From Begonia masoniana (taxonomy: Eukaryota; Streptophyta; Magnoliopsida; Cucurbitales; Begoniaceae): a DNA stretch of 64,000 bases. The DNA lies in NCBI GenBank assembly GCA_022432975.1, contig CM039508.1, positions 28,262,788-28,326,787 of the forward strand. Reading direction: 5' to 3'. A model generated the notes under the pieces. It saw only the letters and a program-made list of their open reading frames with translations. It searched no databases and was not told where the DNA came from. Below are positions 55,073-64,000 of the stretch, one piece after another (position 1 is the first letter of the stretch; each line of letters begins with the position of its first letter). The position numbers and the translations under genes were made by a program.

Positions 55073-57659
55073 TGTAACATCCCCAATACCGTACCCGTAT
55101 TTCCCGTATTATTATTTTTTTTTTTTTTACATTTTACTTTTCTATGCTTTAAATAAAACTTAATGCGGAATCTAAACTGAAGTTGAAATCAGAACTGAAA
55201 ACGGAATTGAAATCGAACCTTGAAATCATTTAAAACATAAATTAAAACAATTTAAATAAAACTTAAAACATTTAAATATTTAATAAAAATTAAAGCAGGG
55301 GTAGAATCAGAACCAATCGCTGCCAGGAGGCAGCGATCGATCTCTGCAAACTACAGAGATCGATCGCTGCATGCTTGCATGCACCAAGCGATCGATCTCT
55401 GCGTTTCAGCAGAGATCGATCGCTGTATGCTTGCATGCAGCAAGTGATCGATCTCTGCTTTTCAGCAGAGATCGATCGCTGCATGCAAGCAGTAAGGGCG
55501 GCGATCGATCTCTGCTGAAAGCAGAGATCGATCACTGCACGCTATGCAGCGATCCCCCTTCCTTCATTCAATTTTCTTCAGAGATTTTAACACTTCATAC
55601 TGAAGCATCAAACACATCTATTTGTTCTCTGGAATCCGATTTCCAGAGAGCAAATCATCTTCTTCCTTTCACCAGTAATCACCATAAACTTATAACTCAC
55701 CCATCCAATTAAACGTATTCTAAACTCAATTAGCTTACAGCAGACTTTGCGAAGTCCAACTGCGTGGATAGCTCTAAAAACCGAGCTATCCATAACAACC
55801 TAAACCAATCAAAACGTTTTCAAAACATTCAGTAAACAGTTTAAACCAAAGCGTTTTACATACAATTACCAAAATGTTATCTAACCTCTATCCAGAACCA
55901 AGCACCCTAATATGTTCTATACAGTTTATCATCAATCCAAAATGTCTCAAAAAACCCCAAAACCTTTACGTACATCCTCCACGGGTCAAAACGCGTCGCG
56001 ACTGCTCAGCGCACTCCCACGACCATCATCCATCAACTGCACCCTACGTCAGGAGGAGGAACGTCGTCCTCACCTGGCTCAATGTCTCCTAAAATATCAC
56101 CTACACCATACAGACACATATGAGATATTGAAAACTTAGTAAGCTACGTAAATGCAGATGCATGCGTGCAGTGCATATGAAGTTCAGAAAACATGCACAT
56201 CAGACATATCAGGTCATTTCATACAGATTGCCACCGAGATATCAGCCCTCTAAATGGAAAGGATACATCCCGCGGTCGGACTACCACTTTCGATTTAGAG
56301 GAGGGGGGTACATGCTCACAAACCCTACAGCCATGCCTGAGCCCCATCCCGCGTGACCAGATACAGATTACGTATTTTCGTTCATTATTCATTTCATTTG
56401 AAAACTTGTGCAAAAATCCATTTTCATGTCATTTTGAAACACGTGATGCATGAACAGTTATAAGCATAATGTAACCATACAATAAACAAACACATGTATA
56501 CCACCAAGACCGAAATAAACTAACCTATAAACAATTAAACCTAACTACCCAACCAAAAGCAGATTAAACAAACAACTCTTCAGGGATCCTCGATACGACA
56601 TCGAAGTATGGTGTAGACCGATTGGTCAAAGTAAGTCACGAAAACTTACCTCGAGCGCGCAGAATCTCAAGCTTCGTCCACGGGAGTCGTGTGTCTGAGA
56701 CAAAACACGATATTCGTCGTTAAAACCAATTTAAACTATTAACGTCCAAATTACAAAATCCTTAACTATTGAATTTTTCCTAAATTCCTCACTTAGCTAA
56801 TCAAAGCATTTAGAACGTCAATTAATGCTCGATAACTTGAAATTCCTATTACGAGAAATTTCTGAAAACTCGAAAATTCTCAGATTTATACTTTTTCATA
56901 AATTGGTTTATCTTCGTCCAATAACGTCCGATACATTCAATATATACCTAATCACGGCTAACCTATTAATTACGAGTCCTAATTCGCGTTTTTTACGAGA
57001 TTTAATCGAAACCCTAATTATCTAAAACGGCGTAAACGTTGAAATAAAAGCTCTAAGATTGTAGGTACATACCGAGGATAGCGAGAGGAAGAGAAACCAC
57101 GGAAGAAACGAGACAAACGGAGCTCGAATCGGAGTCGGATCGAAGGAAACCCTCGCGGCAGAGAAGAGAAGCCGAGAGAGAGATGTTGCTTCTGGAAATC
57201 GATTTTCACAAAGTGAAAATCGATTAAGGCATGTTGCCTTATTTATAAATTAAAATAGCTAAATGACCAATTTGCCCTTACACTTAAATCTATTTTTGTT
57301 TCGTCCTTCGGTTCGTTAATCGTCTAGCTATTCGGTTTCTCCAAATCTCCTTATTTCACCAATAAGTCCAACTTGTCATTTGTGATTTAACAAAACTGTT
57401 CGCTCGCAATTCGGACCTCGTTTACTATTTTTGCGAGAACGTCTTTTACATTACGAAAAGTGTATTTACCCGGAATATAGTGTTTGATCTCCTAAAATTC
57501 CCGTAAATTTCTTAAAATTCTTATTATTCGTTAGGATCGTAATGACGCTTTCTGTTTGCGAAACTGATTTGATTTGACATATTTACCAAAAATGCCAGTA
57601 TATATTAACATATGAATATAATATATTAAATCTAAAGTCCGTACAAGCCGGATATTACA
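55073..57659 (-). repeat. 3' LTR of element C, with four GATCGATC hairpins
   Basis: 2587 bp between TGTAACATCC and GGATATTACA. Four consecutive hairpins at about 55331-55371, 55387-55425, 55444-55482 and 55500-55538 have arms of the type GCGATCGATCTCTG / CAGAGATCGATCGC, spaced by GCTTGCATGCA-type palindromes. A GA-rich block near 57080-57190 may be leader. Open frames in it (55371-56453) occur again in the other LTR and are not genes. Confidence 0.93.
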
Positions 57660-57672
57660 TTCTACCCTCCTT
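57660..57672 (-). other. Polypurine tract of element C
   Basis: Minus-strand AAGGAGGGTAGAA directly adjoining the LTR. Confidence 0.87.
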
Positions 57673-57699
57673 ATTCAGAATTTTGTCCACAAAATTAAA

Positions 57700-60600
57700 T
57701 CATACAAACAAATCAGGATACTTAGTCATCATATCCTGCTGTCGTTCCCACGTCGCTTCTTCCACCTCATGATTCCGCCATAGAACTTTAACTAGCGGAA
57801 TTTCTTTGTTGCGCAAAATCTTGATGGAAGTCTCCAAAATACGTACCGGCCTCACCTCATAGCTCAAGGTAGGCTGTACCTCGATCTCTGTAGTCTCCAC
57901 GACATGTGACGGGTCACGTAGACATCTCTGAAGCATAGATACGTGGAACACATCGTGGATACCCTCCATAGAAGCTGGAAGCTGCAGTCTGTACGCCAAC
58001 TTCCCGATCCTCTTCAGAATAGGAAAGGGCCCCACATAACGAGGGTTTAGCTTACCCCTCCTTCCAAATCTCGCAACGCCTTTGAACGGAGAAACTTTAA
58101 GGTAGACCTCGTCACCTTCTTCAAACTCTAGCTCTCTCCGTCTAGTGTCAGCATAGCTCTTCTGTCTGCTCTGAGTTACCTCGATACGCTGTCGGATAAT
58201 GGCAATCTGCTCTGCCGTCTGCTGTAGAATCTCTGGACCAACGATGCTGGCCTCGCCAACCTCGTCCCAATATAACGGAGACCTACACTTTCGACCATAT
58301 AAGGCTTCATACGGAGCCATGCCGATAGTAGCCTGGAAGCTGTTGTTGTACGAGAACTCGATCAGTGGCAGATACCTGCTCCACGATCCCTGAAACTCAA
58401 GCACACACGCTCTGAGCATATCCTCCAAAATCTGATTTGTCCTCTCTGTCTGACCATCAGTCTGAGGATGAAACGCTGTGCTGAAGTTAAGCTGAGTCCC
58501 CATAGCTTTGTGCAGACTCTTCCAGAATTTCGATGTAAACCTCGGATCTCGATCCGAGACAATAGAAACCGGCACTCCGTGCAACTTCACAATCTCCTGT
58601 ACATAGAGCTCTGCGAGCTGATCCATAGAAGACGTCATCTTCACAGACAAAAAGTGAGCCGACTTTGTCAATCGGTCCATAATAACCCAAATGCCGTCAT
58701 AGCCTCTCGTAGTCCTCGGGAGCCCCACAATGAAATCCATGGAGATCTGCTCCCACTTCCACTCCGGAATCGGCAATGGTAACAGTGTTCCAGCGGGTCT
58801 CTGGTGCTCAGTCTTTACCTGCTGACATACTAGGCAGGTCTCAACGTACTTGGCAACCTCCCTCTTCATGTTCGGCCACCAGAAGTGCTGTCTCAAATCC
58901 CGGTACATCTTGGTACTCCCCGGGTGCACAGAATATGCCGAAGAATGTGCCTCGGCCAATATCTCCTTCTTTAGATCCTCTTCACTAGGCACGTACCACC
59001 TATGCCTGAACTTCAGAATACCATCCTCTGACAAATGGAAATCTGACGAGTCTCCCAACGTCATGCTCGATCGAAGCTCCATACACTCCGTATCACTCTG
59101 CTGAGCCTCGCGTATACGATCAAGAATAGTCGGCCTGAGAGAAATGTTGGCAAGCATATGGGACAACTCTGCCACTATCTCCACGTCGAATCTCTCAATC
59201 TCAGACCGCAGCGTAACTGACATCGCTGCAAGTGAAGGCTGACTCGCAGAAGGCACTCTACTCAAGGCATCAGCAACCTTGTTTGCCTTCCCCGGATGGT
59301 ACTTGATGTCGAAATCATAATCTTTGACGAACTCAAGCCATCGTCTCTGTCGCATGTTCAGCTCCTTCTGCGTAAATAAGTACTTCAGGCTCTTGTGGTC
59401 AGAAAACATCTCGCACTGCTGCCCATATAAATAATGTCTCAATATCTTCAGTGCGAAGACCACAGCTGCTAACTCAAGGTCGTGCGTAGGGTAATTCTGC
59501 TCATACGGCTTCAACTGCCGAGAAGCATAAGAAATAACTCTCCCCTCCTGCATCAACACACAACCGAGTCCGACTCCAGATGCATCACAATAAATACTGA
59601 ACCTGACACCTTCCGCAGGTAGCGCCAGTACTGGAGCGGTGGTCAATCTCTGCTTCAACTCCATAAAACTATCATCACAAGCAGCCGACCATACAAACTT
59701 CTCGTTCTTCCGAGTCAATCGTGTAAGAGGAAGTGCGATCTTCGAGAATCCCTCTATAAACTTCCGATAATAACCGGCCAATCCGAGAAATTCACGCACC
59801 TCACATACGTTCTTCGGCTGTGGCCAATCTCTGACCACCTGTATTTTGCTCGGATCCACAGAAACTCCGTCCTGTGATATAATATGGCCCAGAAAACTCA
59901 CTCTGTCAAGCCAGAACTCGCACTTAGAAAACTTTGGATACAGCTGGCGCTCACATAGAATACTCAGAACAATCCTCAGATGCTCCTCGTGTTCTTCCTT
60001 CGTCTTGGAGTAAATCAGAATATCGTCGATGAAAACCACCACGAACCTGTCCAGATACTCCTTGAAAACACGGTTCATCAAATCCATGAACGCTGCAGGG
60101 GCATTAGTGAGTCCAAAAGACATAACAAGGAACTCATAGTGCCCATACCTCGTTCGGAACGCCGTCTTCGGTATATCATCCTTCCGAACCTTCAGTTGAT
60201 TGTAACCTGAGCGCAGGTCGATCCTGGAAAATACTCGGGCACCCTGTAGCTGATCAAATAGGTCATCTATCCGAGGCAGTGGATACTTATTCTTCACTGT
60301 CAGTTTGTTCAGCTCTCTATAATCGATGCACATCCTGAGGGTCCCGTCTTTCTTCTTAACAAACAGAACGGGCGCACCCCAAGGAGAAACACTGGGTCGA
60401 ATAAAACCCTTCTCTAGCAACTCATCAAGCTGAGTCATCAACTCTCTCAACTCAGCTGGTGCCAACCGATACGGGTTCTTGAACCTTGGCGCGGAGTTTG
60501 GATAGACATCAATAGTGAACTCAATCTCCCGGTCTGGTGGTAAACCGGGAAGATCATCGAGGAATATGCTAGAGAACTCTCTAACAATAGGAATGTCGCT

Positions 60601-62166
60601 CGGCTTCACTCCGCTGAGCAACTGAATATCAAAAACCGAGGCCAAATAAATAGAGCACGCACCTTTGAATTGCTCGTTGACCATCATGGAATAAGAAATA
60701 GGCGAGCTACTCAGTCGGTTCATCGTCTGATAGGAAAACTCGGCTCTGTCCGGGGGTCGGAAGGTCACAATCCCGGAGCGACAATCGATGGTGGCGATGT
60801 GCTGTGCTAGCCAGTCCATCCCCAAAATAATGTCGTACCACTCTATGCCCATAACGATCAGACGTGCGTAGAGGGTAACGCTCCCAACTGAAATAATATT
60901 CCCCTGAATAACATGACTGGACTGCATACGCTCTCCTGAGGGCAGCAATACGCTATACTCGCACTCTGCCGACTCAGACTCTAACCCCAATCTAGCCATA
61001 CATGCAGTCGATACGAAGGAGTGCGTAGCTCCGGTATCCATAAAAGTAAATACAGTAGCGCCCATAAGCAAAATAGTACCTGCAATCACGGCAGGCTGAG
61101 CATCGTCATCAACATCCTTAGGCTCGATGAAGGCGAAAACCCTGGGCATAACCTTCCTCTGATCCCCGCCCAACTGATCTCGGCCCGGGTGGGGGCAGTC
61201 TCTAACAAAATGGCCAACTCCACCACATCTGTAACATTTGTTAGAGCCCACACGGCACTCCCCACTATGTTCCCTCTGACACAAGGGGCACCATGGCATC
61301 TGAGAAGCCCCCTGAACTTGCTTCCCCTTGCCCCAATCATTACCTCCCTCAAGAGGTCTCTTCACACCCCTCGGCTGCTGCTGAGGCGGCTGTGCTCTAG
61401 GCTGCCATCCTCGGTTCTGTGACTGAGGACGGATCTCTCGAAAGAAGCCCTTCGCTGGCTCCCTCGGTCTAACACAAGTGGCCCTGGCGGCCTCGATATC
61501 CAGAGCTCTAGCTGTGATGTCAGAAAAGGGCACATCAATAATACCTGAGACAACCACGTGCATCCGGATCTCCGGATTAAGTCCCTCCATAAACTGGTGC
61601 ACCTTCTCCTCATTATCGCAAACAAGACGAGGTGCAAATCTAGATAATGCCTCAAACTTCCGAATATAATCAGCAACTGAACCAGTCTGCTTCAGCTGCA
61701 TAAACTCGTTCCTCTTGGCCACCCTCACTGTGCGGCTGAAATACTTATCGAAGAATAGAAACTTGAACCGATCCCAAGTCATAATAGATACGTCCGTCGT
61801 CACCTTGATCGAATCCCACCAGAAACGGGCATCCATCGCTAAATGAAAGGTAGCATACGCCACCTTGCTCCCGTTCCCTACCTCGGCGTAAGCTAACATG
61901 TCCTCCATAACTCGGATCCATTCCTCGGCACGTGTCGGATCCGATGACTGGCCTTCGAATACTGGAGGCCGTAGGCTTTGAAACCTCTGCATACCCTGAT
62001 TACTGGGAACTACCAAGTCTTGGGCCCTCTGATTCTCTCGCTGGTTCTCCCGATTTACTAATTCCGTAATCTGTTGCGCCTGCCTGTCCATATGCTGAGA
62101 CTGGCGATCGATCAACTCCGTAAGACGATCCATCGCGTCATCTCTCGGATCCCTTCCTCGAGTCAT
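57700..62166 (-). CDS. gag-pol polyprotein of chromovirus C
   Basis: 1488 codons, no stop or frameshift. Residues about 65-235 are the gag domain. CCHC knuckle C311-C314-H319-C324. Protease [10 protein letters not shown] (Asp377). RT about 590-770 with FIDDIL at 712-717. RNase H with Asp861, Glu899, Asp923 and Asp967. Integrase HHCC finger H1074/H1081/C1111/C1114. Catalytic Asp1144, Asp1205 and Glu1241, whose D-X35-E spacing is correct. GPF module about 1365-1410. Chromodomain-like tail 1440-1485 ([15 protein letters not shown]...EEATWE), thought to guide integration to chromatin marks in such elements. The order and tail indicate Tekay/Del. The Met at 62166 is about 150 bp inside the primer site, a normal position for gag. 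All key residues are present, so it may be functional. Confidence 0.95.
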   Translation of the reverse strand: MTRGRDPRDDAMDRLTELIDRQSQHMDRQAQQITELVNRENQRENQRAQDLVVPSNQGMQRFQSLRPPVFEGQSSDPTRAEEWIRVMEDMLAYAEVGNGSKVAYATFHLAMDARFWWDSIKVTTDVSIMTWDRFKFLFFDKYFSRTVRVAKRNEFMQLKQTGSVADYIRKFEALSRFAPRLVCDNEEKVHQFMEGLNPEIRMHVVVSGIIDVPFSDITARALDIEAARATCVRPREPAKGFFREIRPQSQNRGWQPRAQPPQQQPRGVKRPLEGGNDWGKGKQVQGASQMPWCPLCQREHSGECRVGSNKCYRCGGVGHFVRDCPHPGRDQLGGDQRKVMPRVFAFIEPKDVDDDAQPAVIAGTILLMGATVFTFMDTGATHSFVSTACMARLGLESESAECEYSVLLPSGERMQSSHVIQGNIISVGSVTLYARLIVMGIEWYDIILGMDWLAQHIATIDCRSGIVTFRPPDRAEFSYQTMNRLSSSPISYSMMVNEQFKGACSIYLASVFDIQLLSGVKPSDIPIVREFSSIFLDDLPGLPPDREIEFTIDVYPNSAPRFKNPYRLAPAELRELMTQLDELLEKGFIRPSVSPWGAPVLFVKKKDGTLRMCIDYRELNKLTVKNKYPLPRIDDLFDQLQGARVFSRIDLRSGYNQLKVRKDDIPKTAFRTRYGHYEFLVMSFGLTNAPAAFMDLMNRVFKEYLDRFVVVFIDDILIYSKTKEEHEEHLRIVLSILCERQLYPKFSKCEFWLDRVSFLGHIISQDGVSVDPSKIQVVRDWPQPKNVCEVREFLGLAGYYRKFIEGFSKIALPLTRLTRKNEKFVWSAACDDSFMELKQRLTTAPVLALPAEGVRFSIYCDASGVGLGCVLMQEGRVISYASRQLKPYEQNYPTHDLELAAVVFALKILRHYLYGQQCEMFSDHKSLKYLFTQKELNMRQRRWLEFVKDYDFDIKYHPGKANKVADALSRVPSASQPSLAAMSVTLRSEIERFDVEIVAELSHMLANISLRPTILDRIREAQQSDTECMELRSSMTLGDSSDFHLSEDGILKFRHRWYVPSEEDLKKEILAEAHSSAYSVHPGSTKMYRDLRQHFWWPNMKREVAKYVETCLVCQQVKTEHQRPAGTLLPLPIPEWKWEQISMDFIVGLPRTTRGYDGIWVIMDRLTKSAHFLSVKMTSSMDQLAELYVQEIVKLHGVPVSIVSDRDPRFTSKFWKSLHKAMGTQLNFSTAFHPQTDGQTERTNQILEDMLRACVLEFQGSWSRYLPLIEFSYNNSFQATIGMAPYEALYGRKCRSPLYWDEVGEASIVGPEILQQTAEQIAIIRQRIEVTQSRQKSYADTRRRELEFEEGDEVYLKVSPFKGVARFGRRGKLNPRYVGPFPILKRIGKLAYRLQLPASMEGIHDVFHVSMLQRCLRDPSHVVETTEIEVQPTLSYEVRPVRILETSIKILRNKEIPLVKVLWRNHEVEEATWERQQDMMTKYPDLFV

Positions 62167-62314
62167 ATTTCTAAAAACTCCTATAAAATTTAAAACAAGT
62201 AATCTCTAAGAAGCAAAATCAAACAAAGGTATAAACAGACTTACAGTTGATGAAGGATGTCCGCGTAGTGGCTGTGCAGTCGAGCAGTCTACAGAATCGA
62301 TTTTAAAACCCGGG

Positions 62315-62327
62315 GGCTCTGATACCA
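62315..62327 (-). other. Primer binding site of element C
   Basis: Minus-strand TGGTATCAGAGCC, four bases inside the 5' LTR; Met-tRNA type. Confidence 0.88.
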
Positions 62328-62331
62328 TAAA

Positions 62332-64000
62332 TGTAACATCCCTAATACCGTACCCGTATTTCCCGTATTATTATTTTTTATTTTTTATTTTTTACTTTTT
62401 ACTTTTCTATGCTTTAAATAAAACTTAATGCGGAATCTAAACTGAAGTTGAAATCAGAACTGAAAACGGAATTGAAATCGAACCTTGAAATCATTTAAAA
62501 CATAAATTAAAACAATTTAAATAAAACTTAAAACATTTAAATATTTAATAAAAATTAAAGCAGGGGCAGAATCGGAACCAATCGCTGCCAGGAGGCAGCG
62601 ATCGATCTCTGCAAACTACAGAGATCGATTGCTGCATGCTTGCATGCAGCAAGTGATCGATCTCTGCGTTTCAGCAGAGATCGATCGCTGCATGCAAGCA
62701 GCAAGGGCGGCGATCGATCTCTGCTGAAAGCAGAGATCGATCGCTGCACGCTATGCAGCGATCCCCCTTCCTTCATTCAATTTTCTTCAGGGATTTTAAC
62801 ACTTCATACTGAAGCATCAAACACATCTATTTGTTCTCTGGAATCCGATTTCCAGAGAGCAAATCATCTTCTTCCTTTCACCAGTAATCACCATAAACTT
62901 ATAACTCACCCATCCAATTAAACGTATTCTAAACTCAATTAGCTTACAGCAGACTTTGCGAAGTCCAACTGCGTGGATAGCTCTAAAAACCGAGCTATCC
63001 ATAACAACCTAAACCAATCAAAACGTTTTCAAAACATTCAGTAAACAGTTTAAACCAAACGTTTTACATACAATTACCAAAATGTTATCTAACCTCTATC
63101 CAGAACCAAGCACCCTAATATGTTCTATACAGTTTATCATCAATCCAAAATGTCTCAAAAAACCCCAAAACCTTTACGTACATCCCCCACGGGTCAAAAC
63201 GCGTCTCGACTGCTCAGCGCACTCCCACGGCCATCATCCATCAACTGCACCCTACGTCAGGAGGAGGAACGTCGTCCTCACCTGGCTCAATGTCTCCTAA
63301 AATATCACCTACACCATACAGACACATATGAGATATTGAAATCTCAGTAAGCTACGTAAATGCAGATGCATGCGTGCAGTGCATATGAAGTTCAGAAAAC
63401 ATGCACATCAGACATATCAGGTCATTTCATACAGATTGCCACCGAGATATCAGCCCTCTAAATGGAAAGGATACATCTCGCGGTCGGACTACCACTTTCG
63501 ATTTAGAGGAGGGGGGTACATGCTCACAAACCCTACAGCCATGCCTGAGCCCCATCCCGCGTGACCAGATACAGATTACGTATTTTCGTTCATTATTCAT
63601 TTCATTTGAAAACTTGTGCAGAAATCCATTTTCATGTCATTTTGAAACACGTGATGCATGAACAGTTATAAGCATAATGTAACCATACAATAAACAAACA
63701 CATGTATACCATCAAGACCGAAATAAACTAACCTATAAACAATTAAACCTAACTACCCAACCAAAAGCAGATTAAACAAACAACTCTTCAGGGATCCTCG
63801 ATACGACATCGAAGTATGGTGTAGACCGATTGGTCAAAGTAAGTCACGAAAACTTACCTCGAGCGCGCAGAATCTCAAGCTTCGTCCACGGGAGTCGTGT
63901 GTCTGAGACAAAACACGATATTCGTCGTTAAAACCAATTTAAGCTATTAACGTCCAAATTACAAAATCCTTAACTATTGAATTTTTCCTAAATTCCTCAC
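62332..64000 (-). repeat. 5' LTR of element C (partial)
   Basis: Starts TGTAACATCCC and matches 55073-56770 of the 3' LTR until the window ends. It has three GATCGATC hairpins (about 62596-62634, 62654-62692 and 62710-62748) where the 3' LTR has four, one unit of about 57 bp less. Confidence 0.93.

Larger units (their letters stand above)
55073..64000 (-). mobile_element. Element C: near-intact Ty3/gypsy chromovirus (5' LTR truncated by window end)
   Basis: Minus-strand element with 3' LTR, polypurine tract, uninterrupted gag-pol, Met-tRNA primer site and at least 1669 bp of 5' LTR. The LTRs differ by roughly 15 substitutions plus several indels over the compared 1.67 kb (by eye, about 1%), so it inserted fairly recently and could still encode active proteins. 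It lies in an A-type LTR remnant. The left target flank is AAAAA, and the right side is outside the window. Confidence 0.94.

Overview
This is eukaryotic nuclear DNA from a flowering plant, most likely a eudicot. The evidence is dense nested LTR retrotransposons with plant-type primer sites, one intact plant-specific Dof zinc-finger gene, and a decayed intron-containing plant 14-3-3 gene. I cannot name the species. By eye roughly 85% of the window is transposon-derived.

Layout. 1-6439: 3' part of a decayed plus-strand Ty3/gypsy chromovirus (element 1) with a 2.5-kb 3' LTR. 6440-8394: minus-strand LTR fragments. 8395-16864 plus the LTR at 16865-36221: a decayed minus-strand gypsy element (element A) with an internal inversion and a solo LTR in its gag. 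The A 5' LTR is split by a nest: a tRNA-SINE-like foldback cluster (target duplication CTACA), inside it chromovirus B (18159-35351, duplication CACAG), inside B's gag a gag-protease-only Athila-like element (24057-31360, duplication CCTGG). 37512-42517: a decayed Ty1/copia element. 42849-43280: a small CDF4/COG1-like Dof gene. 45695-47375: a 14-3-3 pseudogene on the minus strand. 49390-55072: another A-type LTR remnant holding two solo LTRs 57 bp apart (duplications CTTAC and CTCGG), the second containing a non-autonomous hAT (8-bp duplication ACTCCTAA). 55073-64000: chromovirus C on the minus strand, with an intact 1488-codon gag-pol; its 5' LTR runs off the window.

How the parts relate. 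The gypsy elements 1, A, B and C share the order gag, protease, RT, RNase H, integrase, C-terminal chromodomain-like tail. A, B and C show an initiator-Met tRNA primer site (TGGTATCAGAGY). C could supply a complete protein set in cis. The gag-protease element has near-identical LTRs but no RT or integrase, so it must have moved using proteins supplied in trans. The only likely functional host gene is the Dof gene, with a copia LTR ending about 230 bp upstream of its TATA box.

Most notable signals: (1) identical 14-bp GATCGATC-centred hairpin arms repeated in the LTRs of two unrelated families (the gag-protease element and chromovirus C); (2) an 11 x 77-bp tandem array carrying TGACGTCA, present in only one LTR of element B; (3) the palindromic tRNA-SINE-like cluster; (4) a conserved duplicated hairpin module in all B-family LTRs; (5) insertion layers whose order is supported independently by target duplications and LTR divergence. 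All divergence figures are by-eye counts.
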